From Apibacter sp. B3706 (GTDB lineage: Bacteria > Bacteroidota > Bacteroidia > Flavobacteriales > Weeksellaceae): a stretch of DNA of 64,000 nt. A program made the translations under genes and the position numbers. The stretch covers positions 1,302,001-1,366,000 of the forward strand of contig NZ_CP049715.1 of assembly GCF_011082725.1 (NCBI RefSeq), in the 5' to 3' direction. Below are positions 48,495 to 58,240 of the stretch, piece by piece (the stretch's first letter is position 1; each line of letters begins with the position of its first letter). The notes beneath the pieces were generated by a model. That model did no database searches and had not been told where the DNA came from. It saw only the letters and a list, made by a program, of their open reading frames with translations.

Positions 48495-49004
48495 TTATTT
48501 TGCTCGGTTACAATAAATTCTCCAATTAACTAATAAGGCGGAAGGAAAATTCCTTTTAATTCTTTTTAAATCAGATTTTGCTGATTCTCTCTTAAAATAA
48601 TCTCCGGCCAAAAGTCTCCAATCAGGACGTAAATAACTTTTTTCAACCCGTAACTCAGGGAATAACTTTCTAAATTCTGTAGTCAACGTATTAATTTCCT
48701 TCTCTGTTTTAGCTTCTCCAACTTTGATCATAAAACCGGGTATATCGTTACGTCTGCCACAAATGTTTTCAGGAGAAACAGGCCTGTTCACCGGTTTTTT
48801 ATCGGTGGAAGAAATAGGTTTAGATTCTCGCGTGGTGTCTCCAAATTTTTTGCATAATTCATCTTCACTAACCATTTTCAATATTTCTTCATCAGCATTA
48901 ATAATCAGCTTTCCCCCGGTAGCTGAATCTACTTTAGTAATGATTTGCTGGGCTTTAAAAGAAATACATATAAAAAAAAGTAATAAAAAAATATAGCTTT
49001 TCAT
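48495..49004 (-). CDS. SPOR-domain exported protein
   Basis: A 169-residue exported protein with a signal peptide (1-18, ending FKAQ) and a C-terminal SPOR domain (about 89-165; GFMIKVGEAKTEKEINTLTTEF, WRLLAGDYFKRESAKSDLKRI, ALLVNW). SPOR domains bind denuded glycan strands at the division septum. The N-terminal third is a short, unique linker with an Asp-Lys-rich part. TATTTTTG at 49032-49039 on the minus strand is a fitting -7. The target or partner is unknown. Confidence 0.82.
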   Translation of the reverse strand: MKSYIFLLLFFICISFKAQQIITKVDSATGGKLIINADEEILKMVSEDELCKKFGDTTRESKPISSTDKKPVNRPVSPENICGRRNDIPGFMIKVGEAKTEKEINTLTTEFRKLFPELRVEKSYLRPDWRLLAGDYFKRESAKSDLKRIKRNFPSALLVNWRIYCNRAK

Positions 49005-49073
49005 TTGGATATTATGATAAAATTAACTACACAAAAATAGCATTTTATAATTAAATCTAAAGAAATATGCTAT

Positions 49074-51203
49074 TTAAAAGAGACTAAAAGTTAATTTAAG
49101 AAATAAATTTTTATCGAAAGTTGGAAGGTGATAGGCTCCCATTCTATAATAAATTCCCAATCCAAAATAGTAAATTAGCTTATTAAGCTCCATTCCAACT
49201 TCTTGATAATAGTTGTCGGGAACTGAAAAAGAAGTTAATTTATGGATTTCTTTATGATTCATATTTCCTAGTAATCCATTATAAACTAAAGAAAATTGCA
49301 ACCTACTGTTTCCTATAAAATTTATGTCTTTAAAAGAATGAGTTAAGAAAAAAGCCACATATTTATCCGCATAAAACTCTCCGGGTGCTAAGGTTTCCAG
49401 TGATCGATAGCCTTTCATTGAAAATCTATTTCCTATTGATTTTCCTACTTTCGCAGTACCAAAACTTCCATAATTATTCCATAAAACCGTTTTTCCGAAA
49501 ATATATCCGGAATTCATAACTAAGGAACTCTCCCCTATTGGATTAATTACAGATATATGAGCAGCTAAATCAAAACGATCATAGTTGAAATCAGCTCCTA
49601 AAGTTTTCCACCCTTTGGTATAATCAAAGTATAAATAAACGGGCTTATCTTCTACCGTCATTTTTCCTTCCGGAGTCATCAGGTATTTAGCAAATGGTGT
49701 GTATTTAAGGTGTAAAGAAGTTGAAAATAAAGTAAATTTATGAGAAGGCGAATAAGATTTAAATGAATATTCATAATCCGATTTTTGAACTTCATAATTC
49801 GCTTCCACCGAAGCAGTAACTTTCTTTACTATATCTTGTTCATAAGCGAGCTTTCCTCCTCTGTAAGTATAAAAAATTGAATTTTGAATGTAATTTAATT
49901 CGTCCTTTATTTGTTCCTCACGATTAGGGAATCTATCAATAGTTTTCGAAAATGGATTTACATCAGAGTATCCTAAAAGCTTTATTTTTCCATTATTTTT
50001 TTTGTTGACATTAAAATCCATTCCCAACGCACCTTTACTGTTGGTATTTTTCGTCCCGAAGGCAAGATATCCGAGTATGGATATATTTTTACTAAACTTG
50101 TAATTGGTTTTTCCTCCTAACTGAAACCTAAATCCTTCATAATCATTATAATTCATCAAATTCAATACATTTAAATCCACTTTACCTAAAGGTAATTTCC
50201 AATTTTTTACCGAATTCAAAAGACGAACATTTTTTTCAATGGGTAACACATTGAAAAAGCTGGAATTTGCATAGGTATTCTTTTCTCGTTGCGTTAAAGG
50301 AGTTTTACGAAAGTTTTTAATTTTAGATTCCGTATTCGTATTAAAATCTTTTTCCAATTCATATTCATACCCTCTAAAATCTTTTCTTGTAAAAGACTTA
50401 TTGGATGTAAAATGAGACGTTGTCATCTGGATAACTATCCAGGGAGAAAACAAAAATTTTTGTTCCTTGTTGGAATTTGTCAAAAATTTGGTAACATCAA
50501 TGGTACTTACTCTTATTTTATTGGTTTTAGACTTTAAATACCATATCCCTTTGAACGATTTCCATTGATATTCAAAATAACGAGTATAATTTGAGTTATA
50601 TTCCTCACCTGAATATTTAACCACTGCAAAACTTTTAGCGTCAATATACAATGTTCCCCTGCTCCCATTTACTAACAAGTTTTTTTTGGATCCGAATGAA
50701 ATAATGTAATTTTTTTTAGTATCGATTACAATACTGTCAATTAATTTAAAATTATAGGAATTGAATTTATTCTTGAAAAGATTAGGAAATTCTTCTTGAA
50801 AAAAAGGTTCAGAAAACAACTCATAAAAAGGTTTTTTAAAGCCCGAAACCTGATCGGCTAAAATTATATTTTTTTTCCCGTATCTTGTGTCATATCTGCA
50901 TTTCAACACCCGCTCTCCTAAAAATATATATTCCTTTTTCTCAAACTTTGCAATCTCAGATGAATCACTATTTATACTATGCATAACATTACTAAAATCA
51001 TCAATATAGAATTTAGTATATAAAAAATAATTATAAGAATTTAAATGATTAGGATGGTTAATTTTTTCGTTCTTTTTAACCATTTTTAAAATTTTATAAA
51101 CACGGGAATGAGGATGATCCGGTACATAATATTTCATCTCTAAATTCTGAGAGAACATAAATATTTGAAATAATAAAAAAATATAAACCGGAAAATTCTT
51201 CAT
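49074..51203 (-). CDS. DUF5686-family outer-membrane protein
   Basis: This 709-residue protein has a signal peptide (residues 1-18, ending MFSQ), a central beta-rich domain with conserved YKILKMV...NSYNYFLYTKFY and GTLYIDAKSFAVVKYSG, and a C-terminal barrel about 400-709 (strands such as FGLGIYYRMGAYHLP, ending LKLTFSLF). Members of DUF5686 usually begin with a carboxypeptidase-regulatory-like (CarboxypepD_reg) domain; this one lacks it. Function unknown; the protein is at the outer membrane. It diverges from an ABC exporter, with overlapping promoter regions. Confidence 0.75.
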   Translation of the reverse strand: MKNFPVYIFLLFQIFMFSQNLEMKYYVPDHPHSRVYKILKMVKKNEKINHPNHLNSYNYFLYTKFYIDDFSNVMHSINSDSSEIAKFEKKEYIFLGERVLKCRYDTRYGKKNIILADQVSGFKKPFYELFSEPFFQEEFPNLFKNKFNSYNFKLIDSIVIDTKKNYIISFGSKKNLLVNGSRGTLYIDAKSFAVVKYSGEEYNSNYTRYFEYQWKSFKGIWYLKSKTNKIRVSTIDVTKFLTNSNKEQKFLFSPWIVIQMTTSHFTSNKSFTRKDFRGYEYELEKDFNTNTESKIKNFRKTPLTQREKNTYANSSFFNVLPIEKNVRLLNSVKNWKLPLGKVDLNVLNLMNYNDYEGFRFQLGGKTNYKFSKNISILGYLAFGTKNTNSKGALGMDFNVNKKNNGKIKLLGYSDVNPFSKTIDRFPNREEQIKDELNYIQNSIFYTYRGGKLAYEQDIVKKVTASVEANYEVQKSDYEYSFKSYSPSHKFTLFSTSLHLKYTPFAKYLMTPEGKMTVEDKPVYLYFDYTKGWKTLGADFNYDRFDLAAHISVINPIGESSLVMNSGYIFGKTVLWNNYGSFGTAKVGKSIGNRFSMKGYRSLETLAPGEFYADKYVAFFLTHSFKDINFIGNSRLQFSLVYNGLLGNMNHKEIHKLTSFSVPDNYYQEVGMELNKLIYYFGLGIYYRMGAYHLPTFDKNLFLKLTFSLF

Positions 51204-51270
51204 ATAGTCAAATAAAAGTGTATTACAACTAAGTTTAAAATTAAAACTTAATCATACTTTATTTTAGGGG

Positions 51271-51278
51271 CAAATATA
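51271..51278 (-). promoter_or_regulatory. -7 element for the DUF5686 gene
   Basis: TATATTTG on the minus strand matches TAnnTTTG, 67 bp before the start codon. TTTG is 16 bp upstream, slightly closer than typical. Confidence 0.5.
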
Positions 51279-51313
51279 AAGTATTTAACATAAACAAATT
51301 TCTATAAAAATAG

Positions 51314-51321
51314 TACATTTG
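51314..51321 (+). promoter_or_regulatory. -7 element for the ABC exporter operon
   Basis: TACATTTG matches TAnnTTTG, 34 bp before the ATP-binding subunit's ATG, only about 35 bp from the DUF5686 promoter on the other strand. Confidence 0.5.
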
Positions 51322-51355
51322 CTATTTATGATTGAATAAATAATACAACTCAAAA

Positions 51356-52279
51356 ATGGATTATTTTATTGTAGCTGAAAATGTTACCCGAACTTATGAA
51401 GACAAAATTGCCTTAGATAACTTCAACATAAAAATTCCTAAAGGCAGTATCTATGGAATTTTAGGTCCGAACGGTGCCGGAAAAACTACGTTTATAAGAA
51501 TCATTAATCAAATCACTAAGCCGGACAGCGGTACAATTTATTTTAATGGAGAGCCTCTACAACCCAAACATATTTCACATATAGGTTATATGCCGGAAGA
51601 AAGAGGACTGTATAAAAATATGAAAATTGGCGAACAGGCAATTTATTTAGCCCAGCTCAAGGGCATGAATAAAACGGAGGCCAAGTCGCGTTTAGAATAT
51701 TGGTTTGATAAACTAAAAATTGAAAAATGGTGGAATAAAAAATTGAGCGAATTATCTAAAGGAATGGCTCAAAAAATTCAATTTGTAGTTACTGTATTAC
51801 ATAATCCCGAATTATTAATTTTTGACGAGCCTTTCAGCGGATTTGATCCTGTAAATGCCAATCTTATAAGAGATGAAATTCTAGAGCTTAAAGAAAAAGG
51901 GACTACCATTTTATTTTCATCTCATCGAATGGAATCTGTTGAGGAACTTTGTGATTATGTTGCTCTTATCCATAATTCAAAAAAAATTTTAGATGGTTCA
52001 GTTAAAGATATCAGACATAAATTTAAACAAGGAAAATTTAATATCAGGATTACTGATATACAATCCCATGATATTGAACACCTACTATCTAATCATCCGA
52101 TCGAAAATTTAATAAAAATGGATAATGAATATTCATTTTCAATTAAACTAACCGACCGGGAAAGCTCAAAATCCCTTTTATCAGAACTTTCATCTATAGG
52201 AACAATCCTTTCTTTTTATGAAGAAATCCCCGGTATGAATGAAGTTTTTATTAATGCTGTAAATTCAAAAAATCTATGA
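51356..52279 (+). CDS. ABC transporter ATP-binding protein (NatA-like)
   Basis: This 307-residue ATPase belongs to the ABC-2 export family. It has a Walker A GPNGAGKTT (about 36-44), a degenerate signature ELSKGMAQKIQF (about 132-143, with SKGM in place of SGGQ) and a Walker B LLIFDEPFSGFDP (about 152-164). The C-terminal about 80 residues form an extension typical of NatA-like proteins. It overlaps the permease start by 4 bases (ATGA). The substrate is unknown; sodium extrusion is a family-based guess only. Confidence 0.9.
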   Translation: MDYFIVAENVTRTYEDKIALDNFNIKIPKGSIYGILGPNGAGKTTFIRIINQITKPDSGTIYFNGEPLQPKHISHIGYMPEERGLYKNMKIGEQAIYLAQLKGMNKTEAKSRLEYWFDKLKIEKWWNKKLSELSKGMAQKIQFVVTVLHNPELLIFDEPFSGFDPVNANLIRDEILELKEKGTTILFSSHRMESVEELCDYVALIHNSKKILDGSVKDIRHKFKQGKFNIRITDIQSHDIEHLLSNHPIENLIKMDNEYSFSIKLTDRESSKSLLSELSSIGTILSFYEEIPGMNEVFINAVNSKNL

Positions 52280-53583
52280 GAAATATCTTTTTGGTAATGA
52301 GAAGAGAATTTCTTACTCAGGCAAGAAAAAAATCTTTTGTTCTTATTACTTTTTTTGCTCCGATATTAGTAATCCTAGCCGTAGCAATCATTGGTTTTAT
52401 GATTAAAATTAATGAAAGCAATTCACGTATTGCAATCATTGATTCAACCCATGAATTTTATTCTGATTTTAAGAGTAATGAAAAAAATATCTTTAATTTT
52501 TATACAGAAAATGATTTACAAGCTTTAAAAGATTCTTTAGCACAAAGTAATTCATTAGATGCTATCTTGTATATACCCAAAACCAAAGATTTTCTATTAA
52601 ATAATTTACAAGATCATATCCAACTTTATACAAACAAAAATCTGAACAAAAATCTTCTCTATTCATTAGAAAAAACTATCAATAAAAAAATTGAAGAAAA
52701 AAGAAGAAAATTATTAGGAATAAATCAATCTGATATAGATAAAATTAACTCCAAAATATCTTTACAAATTACTAATGTTAAAGAAGGCAAATCAGAGGAT
52801 AACCACTTAATTAAAGAAATTCTTTCTTTGTCATTAATGTATATAAATCTTATGTTTTTTATTATTTACGGAACACGTGTAATGAGAAGCATTATGGAAG
52901 AAAAAAATAACAGGGTGGTTGAAATAATTATTTCATCTGTTAAACCTTTTGAATTAATGATGGGAAAAATATTGGGTACAACGTTAATTGCTTTAACTCA
53001 ATTTTGTATATGGATTGGAATGACCCTGCTCCTTCTTAGTATGGGTAAATTGATATTAGGACATGAATTAACGCTTTCCATTCAACAAAATGATTTACGA
53101 AATATTCTTAATCAAGAAATGCAAATTCAAATTAGCGACACTATTAATGCCCTTTTCAATCTTAACTATCCGTTAATTATTTTCGTTTTTCTTTTCTTCT
53201 TTTTTACGGGATATTTATTTTACAGTTCTTTTTTTGCTGCCATTGGAGCAGCAGTGGATAATGATACAGAAACTCAACAATTTATTCCAATAATTGTAAT
53301 CCCCCTACTTTTAGGCGCTTATGGATGCATAAGTATCATAAACAATCCGGAAGGACCTGTGGCATTTTGGTTAAGCATTATTCCTTTTACCTCTCCCATG
53401 GCTATGGTTACCAGATCCTTTTATGGAATACCGGGTTGGCAATTGGCAATATCAATTATTACCATGGTCGGATCGGTATTAGTAATGGTTTTTATTGCAA
53501 GTAAAATTTATAGGATTGGTATACTTATGTATGGAAAAAAAGTAACTATAAAAGAAATTTTCAAGTGGATTAAACAATCATAA
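52276..53583 (+). CDS. ABC-2 permease (NatB-like)
   Basis: A 435-residue inner-membrane subunit with one N-terminal helix (about 20-42), a large extracytoplasmic domain (about 45-180) and five further helices in the C-terminal half (about 190, 230, 300, 340 and 400). The NatB signature region RSIMEEKNNRVVEIIISSVKP is at about 207-228. It pairs with the preceding ATPase to form a homodimeric half-transporter; the export substrate is unknown. Confidence 0.88.
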   Translation: MRNIFLVMRREFLTQARKKSFVLITFFAPILVILAVAIIGFMIKINESNSRIAIIDSTHEFYSDFKSNEKNIFNFYTENDLQALKDSLAQSNSLDAILYIPKTKDFLLNNLQDHIQLYTNKNLNKNLLYSLEKTINKKIEEKRRKLLGINQSDIDKINSKISLQITNVKEGKSEDNHLIKEILSLSLMYINLMFFIIYGTRVMRSIMEEKNNRVVEIIISSVKPFELMMGKILGTTLIALTQFCIWIGMTLLLLSMGKLILGHELTLSIQQNDLRNILNQEMQIQISDTINALFNLNYPLIIFVFLFFFFTGYLFYSSFFAAIGAAVDNDTETQQFIPIIVIPLLLGAYGCISIINNPEGPVAFWLSIIPFTSPMAMVTRSFYGIPGWQLAISIITMVGSVLVMVFIASKIYRIGILMYGKKVTIKEIFKWIKQS

Positions 53584-53794
53584 TATATTTCTCTGCTTTA
53601 TTTCTTACTCCGAAAATTAGTAAATAAGAATTCAATTGATGTTTTTATGTAAAGGGCTTTAATTTATTTTTAAATCAATCGGTACCTCTATAGCACAATC
53701 AAAAATTTAAAAAGTAAAAATTTAGAACATGAATTAAAATAAATTTTATATTTATGCTCAAATACCATCTTATTAATTAAAAAAATCCGTTCTG

Positions 53795-54658
53795 ATGGAA
53801 AAAAACTCTTTTATTAAATCCCAAGGCTTGGGTAACGAATACATAGTAATCAATGAAGATACTATTACTTTTCCTTTAACTGAAAAAGCCATTCAAAAAA
53901 TCTGTAACGTAAACTTCGGAATAGGTTCTGATGGAATATTAGTAAAAACAAAGTCAGAAACGGCTGACATAGGTCTGAAAATTTTTAATCCGGATGGTTC
54001 CGAAGCAGAAAAAAGCGGAAATGGATTAAGAATTTTTTGTAAGTATGTATACGATTATAAAATTATTCCTCAAAAGGAATTTACAGTAGAAACCAAAGGA
54101 GGAAAAGTTCGTGCAACCATACAAGAAACTTTAAATGAGAGGGCTGCTTTAATAACAGTAGATATGGGTCATGCCATTTTTGATTCAAAACAAATACCCA
54201 CTTCCTTTAATTCGGAAGAAGTACAAGATGAACGTATTACTATCGATGATCAAGAGTTTCTAATCAATTGTGTTTCTGTTGGAAATCCACATTGTGTGAT
54301 TCTCAAAGAAAATTTAGATAGTGAGGAAATAAAAAAATATGGACCTAAAATTGAAACGTTTTCAAAATTTCCTAACCGTATAAATGTTCAATTTGCAAAA
54401 GTACTGAATAGAGATGAAGTTCAAATATTAATTTGGGAAAGAGGGGCCGGTTTCACTTTAGCCTCAGGAAGTTCGTCTTGTGCGGTAGCAAGTGTATTAA
54501 GAAAAAAAGGGTTAATAAATAATAAAGTAACCATTAAAATGCCCGGAGGAGAACTTAAAATAGAAATTGATGATCATTGGCAAATAAGAATGACCGGAGA
54601 AGTTCGCCAAATTTGTGAAGGTGTTTTGCATGAAGAATTAATAAACAGTTTTTTATAA
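53795..54658 (+). CDS. dapF: Diaminopimelate epimerase-like protein lacking both catalytic Cys
   Basis: The family (DapF) interconverts LL- and meso-diaminopimelate for lysine and peptidoglycan, using two cysteines. The fold is well preserved: GLGNEYIVI, NPDGSEAEKSGNG (Ser74), VGNPHCVIL, ERGAGFTLASGSSSCA (Ser224) and MPGGELKIEI. Both catalytic Cys of classical DapF (Cys73 and Cys217 in Haemophilus) are serines here. The size, 287 residues, is normal. Either it uses another chemistry, has a different substrate, or is non-catalytic. The symbol is by family only. TATATTTA lies shortly upstream, one base from -7 consensus. Confidence 0.7.
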   Translation: MEKNSFIKSQGLGNEYIVINEDTITFPLTEKAIQKICNVNFGIGSDGILVKTKSETADIGLKIFNPDGSEAEKSGNGLRIFCKYVYDYKIIPQKEFTVETKGGKVRATIQETLNERAALITVDMGHAIFDSKQIPTSFNSEEVQDERITIDDQEFLINCVSVGNPHCVILKENLDSEEIKKYGPKIETFSKFPNRINVQFAKVLNRDEVQILIWERGAGFTLASGSSSCAVASVLRKKGLINNKVTIKMPGGELKIEIDDHWQIRMTGEVRQICEGVLHEELINSFL

Positions 54659-54830
54659 TTATTCTCAATAAAAAAATATTTTCTGAATTTGATAAATGAT
54701 AACTTAAAATTGTTAAAATATTTTTAAAATCTAATATTTGATGGAAAAAATTATTAATTTTTTTAAAAAAGCATTTATTAACTAGTAAATTTATAGATAT
54801 TTGTAATCTGATTTTTTTCCACTATTTAAA

Positions 54831-56222
54831 ATGAAAATAAAGTATCACGATTTAATTCAACAAACTTTTGATTTTCCACAGCCCGAATTTAAGGTTGATA
54901 ACGGAAATTTATTATTTCATGACATCCCTTTAATGGACTTAATTGAAAAATTCGGAACTCCTTTTAAGTTCAATTATTTACCTAAAATATCGCAAAACAT
55001 ACAACAAACCAAAAAATGGTTTAAAAAGGCTTTTAAGGAAAATAATTACAATAATGAATATAGATATTGTTATTGTACGAAATCAAGTCATTTTTCATTC
55101 GTGGTTGAAGAAGCTTTAAAAAATAAAATTAGTTTGGAAACTTCTTTTTCAAACGATATGGAAATTATACGAAGATTATACGATAAAGGAATTGTCGATA
55201 AAAATATAGAAGTTGTTTGCAACGGATTCAAAACCGATGAATATTTAAAAATTATTTCGGAAATGATTAACGGCGGCTTTTCTAACATATTACCTGTATT
55301 GGATAATTTCAGAGAAATCGATCGACTTTCCGACAGCATAGATACTAATTTTAATATAGGTATTCGAATTGCCTCTGAGGAAGAACCTAAATTTGAGTTT
55401 TATACTTCTCGTTTGGGAATCGGATATAAAGATATTGTTCCCTTTTATGCTCAAAAAATCCAAAATCATCCTTTTGCTCGTTTAAAGATGTTGCATTTCT
55501 TTATCAACACGGGGATTAAAGATACTTCCTATTATTGGAACGAACTTTATAAATGTTTGCGAGTTTATGCTCGATTGAAAAAAATCGCACCCGAAGTGGA
55601 TTCGCTCAATATAGGAGGAGGTTTTCCTATAAAAAATTCCTTGAATTTTGATTACGACTATTATTATATGGTCAATGAGATTACTTACCAAATAAAAAAA
55701 TTCTGTGTTGAAGAAGGAGTAGAAGAACCTACTTTATATACCGAATTTGGTTCATTCACTGTTGGAGAAAGTGGAGGGATTGTTTACAAAATTTTAAGTC
55801 AAAAAAGACAAAATGATCGGGAAAAATGGGATATGATTGACAGTTCTTTTATGACAACATTACCTGATTCTTGGGCTATTTCTCGTCGTTTTACCATGCT
55901 TCCTATCAATCGTTGGGAAGATTCCTATGAACGGGTTTTCTTAGGAGGTCTTACTTGTGATAGCGATGATTATTACAATTCAGAACAACACGTTAATGCC
56001 ATTTATCTTCCTATTTTCAGTGAAGAAAAACCTCTATATATAGGTTTTTTCAATACAGGAGCTTATCAAGATGCCATTAGCGGGTTCGGAGGGGTGCACC
56101 ATTGTCTAGTTCCGCAGCCAAAACATATTTTGATCAATAAAAATAAAGACGGCGAATTTACTTATGAGGTATTTCGAGAGGAACAAAATTATAAGCAAAT
56201 TTTAGATCTTTTAGGTTATTAG
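54831..56222 (+). CDS. Arginine decarboxylase (fold-III, flavobacterial type)
   Basis: This 463-residue PLP enzyme of the alanine racemase-like fold forms agmatine from arginine in polyamine synthesis. The PLP lysine is in YCTKSSHF (Lys84); conserved GGGFPIKN (about 263-270), TEFGSFTVGESGG (about 305-317) and the C-terminal active-site GLTCDSDDYY (about 378-387) match the shorter Bacteroidota arginine decarboxylases, not the 630-residue SpeA of Enterobacteria. No agmatinase gene is in the window. It lies 172 bp after the DapF-like gene, with no evidence of co-transcription. Confidence 0.85.
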   Translation: MKIKYHDLIQQTFDFPQPEFKVDNGNLLFHDIPLMDLIEKFGTPFKFNYLPKISQNIQQTKKWFKKAFKENNYNNEYRYCYCTKSSHFSFVVEEALKNKISLETSFSNDMEIIRRLYDKGIVDKNIEVVCNGFKTDEYLKIISEMINGGFSNILPVLDNFREIDRLSDSIDTNFNIGIRIASEEEPKFEFYTSRLGIGYKDIVPFYAQKIQNHPFARLKMLHFFINTGIKDTSYYWNELYKCLRVYARLKKIAPEVDSLNIGGGFPIKNSLNFDYDYYYMVNEITYQIKKFCVEEGVEEPTLYTEFGSFTVGESGGIVYKILSQKRQNDREKWDMIDSSFMTTLPDSWAISRRFTMLPINRWEDSYERVFLGGLTCDSDDYYNSEQHVNAIYLPIFSEEKPLYIGFFNTGAYQDAISGFGGVHHCLVPQPKHILINKNKDGEFTYEVFREEQNYKQILDLLGY

Positions 56223-56317
56223 TAGCCCCATACAATAAATTGACAGATTCATAGTTTATAATTACAAAAAAGTACCATCAAGCGTACCTGATTTATTTTC
56301 TTGTAATTTTTACTATA

Positions 56318-57334
56318 ATGCGTCTATTGCATAAATTTATACTAATTATATTCATTAGTTTATACTCCATTGTCTATTCTCAAAACGGGCAAGAAATATA
56401 TACTTTTATGAATATGACCGTATCTGCCCGTCAAGCAGCTTTAGGAGGTAATGCTAATTCTTCTTGGGACAATGATCCTAATATGGCTATGTTCAATCCG
56501 GCAATGATGAACGATAAAATGCATAACCAAGCGGGAATAAATTATTCCTCTTATCTTGCAGATGTCAAATTGGGAGCTGTTTCCTATGTCTATAATCCCA
56601 AAGAAAGTAAGCACTATTTTTCCCTTCATGGAAGATATGTAGATTATGGAGATCTTAAAGCCGCCGATGAAATTGGAAATGTAACCGGAAAATTTACAGC
56701 AAAAGACGCAGCAGTAACTTTGGGTTATGCTTATAATATCTCTGATTTCTTTACCGTAGGCGGAAATTTATCTTATGTTACCAGTAAAATTGAAAGTTAT
56801 ACTTCTTCCGCTCTTTTGGCTGATCTTGGGGTGGTATTTCACGACATTGATTATTATACTACCGTTTCTGCTGTGGTTAGAAATTTTGGAGGGCAATTAA
56901 CTTATTATAATGATAGAAGAGAAAAATTACCCATTCAAGCAAATTTAGGAATCTCGCAACGATTCGAAAAATTACCGATGGAGTTAACTCTTACCTTACA
57001 TGACTTACAAAAATTTGATATTTCTTCACCAACTAATAAAAAGGGAGAAAAGATCAATGGAGGAAGAAAAATTATAGATCATATTTCGCTAGGCGCCGAA
57101 CTTTTTCCCGAATCAGGATTCAACCTCAGAGCCGGATATAATTTTAAGAGAGGTAATGAATTGGCCATTGAAGATCAACGGTCATTTGCCGGATTAACTC
57201 TTGGTTTTGGTGTGAAAATTTCATATTTTCGCTTTGATTACGCTTGGGGGCGATATAATGCTGCGGGAAACACCAATACTTTTGGACTACGTATAGACTT
57301 GGAAAATATGTTTGCTCCTCGTTATGACTGGTAA
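56318..57334 (+). CDS. porQ: T9SS protein PorQ
   Basis: PorQ is an outer-membrane beta-barrel of the PorV family that belongs to the type IX machinery for cargo attachment. It begins with a signal peptide (1-21, ending VYSQ) and a FadL-like repeat of strands with family features such as MTVSARQAALGGNAN (about 32-46) and MAMFNPAMM (about 56). The C-terminal strands end RIDLENMFAPRYDW. Length is 338 residues. It is followed directly by cmk, the same arrangement as in many Bacteroidota. Confidence 0.92.
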   Translation: MRLLHKFILIIFISLYSIVYSQNGQEIYTFMNMTVSARQAALGGNANSSWDNDPNMAMFNPAMMNDKMHNQAGINYSSYLADVKLGAVSYVYNPKESKHYFSLHGRYVDYGDLKAADEIGNVTGKFTAKDAAVTLGYAYNISDFFTVGGNLSYVTSKIESYTSSALLADLGVVFHDIDYYTTVSAVVRNFGGQLTYYNDRREKLPIQANLGISQRFEKLPMELTLTLHDLQKFDISSPTNKKGEKINGGRKIIDHISLGAELFPESGFNLRAGYNFKRGNELAIEDQRSFAGLTLGFGVKISYFRFDYAWGRYNAAGNTNTFGLRIDLENMFAPRYDW

Positions 57335-57338
57335 TAAC

Positions 57339-58037
57339 ATGAAAAACAACAAGATAAAACCTATAATTGCCATTGATGGTTATTCTTCCACTGGTAAAAG
57401 CTCCTATGCAAAAATGTTAGCCAAAGAATTTGGATGGATTCATATAGACACCGGTGCTATGTATAGAGCTGTAACTTTATATGCTATTGAAAATTTTTAT
57501 AAAAATAATACTATAGATGAGTTAGCTTTACTAGCCCATTTAAATGATATTCATTTGGACTTTAAGCTAAATTCTGATTCCAATACCAATGAAATTTATC
57601 TTAATGGGAAAAATGTTGAAAATAGAATTCGTGCTTTTGACATATCTGAACATGTTTCATGGGTGGCAAAAATACCTGAAGTAAGAGAATATTTAGTAAA
57701 ACAACAGAGAAATATCGGAAAAAACGGTGGGATTGTTATGGATGGTAGAGATATTGGAACGGTCGTATTTCCAAATGCTGATTTAAAATTTTTTATTACT
57801 GCCAGTATAGAAGAAAGAGCTAAACGAAGATTCACTGAATATAAAAATAAACACAAAAACATTTCTTTAGAAGAGGTTCAAGAAAATCTTAAGCAAAGAG
57901 ATTACATCGATGGCAACCGATCGGTGTCACCATTAATTCAGGCCGCAGACGCCATTCTTATCGATAACACTCATTTAAGCAAAGAAGAAACCTATAATAA
58001 AATGGTTCAAATTGTTAAAGATAAATTTAAAATCTGA
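57339..58037 (+). CDS. cmk: Cytidylate kinase
   Basis: This phosphorylates CMP and dCMP. The P-loop is GYSSTGKSS (14-22), with the conserved HIDTGAMYRA (about 34-43) and the substrate motif MDGRDIGTVVFPNA (about 131-144), and RSVSPLIQAADA near the end. ATG 57339 gives 232 residues, a normal length; ATG 57324 would overlap the porQ stop, and the longest frame starts at TTG 57312. It is co-transcribed with porQ. Confidence 0.95.
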   Translation: MKNNKIKPIIAIDGYSSTGKSSYAKMLAKEFGWIHIDTGAMYRAVTLYAIENFYKNNTIDELALLAHLNDIHLDFKLNSDSNTNEIYLNGKNVENRIRAFDISEHVSWVAKIPEVREYLVKQQRNIGKNGGIVMDGRDIGTVVFPNADLKFFITASIEERAKRRFTEYKNKHKNISLEEVQENLKQRDYIDGNRSVSPLIQAADAILIDNTHLSKEETYNKMVQIVKDKFKI

Positions 58038-58240
58038 TTTATAAAATAATCCTTTTTTATTTATCTTGATGCTGCTGATAATTCAGTTTATTTATAAAAA
58101 ATTCGAAAATATAACTATTTGTTTATAGTTAACGGATTAATTTTTATAAAACAGTTTCTTATTGAATCTTATTAATAAGTAAATTTATAAGGATATTATT
58201 TTTCAATAAGATCTTTTATTGTAGAGAAGAAAATGAAAAA

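Noticed and set aside
53795-54658. Pseudogene status of the DapF-like gene
   Set aside because: The frame is intact, full length and all other motifs are conserved; loss of both cysteines alone does not show decay.
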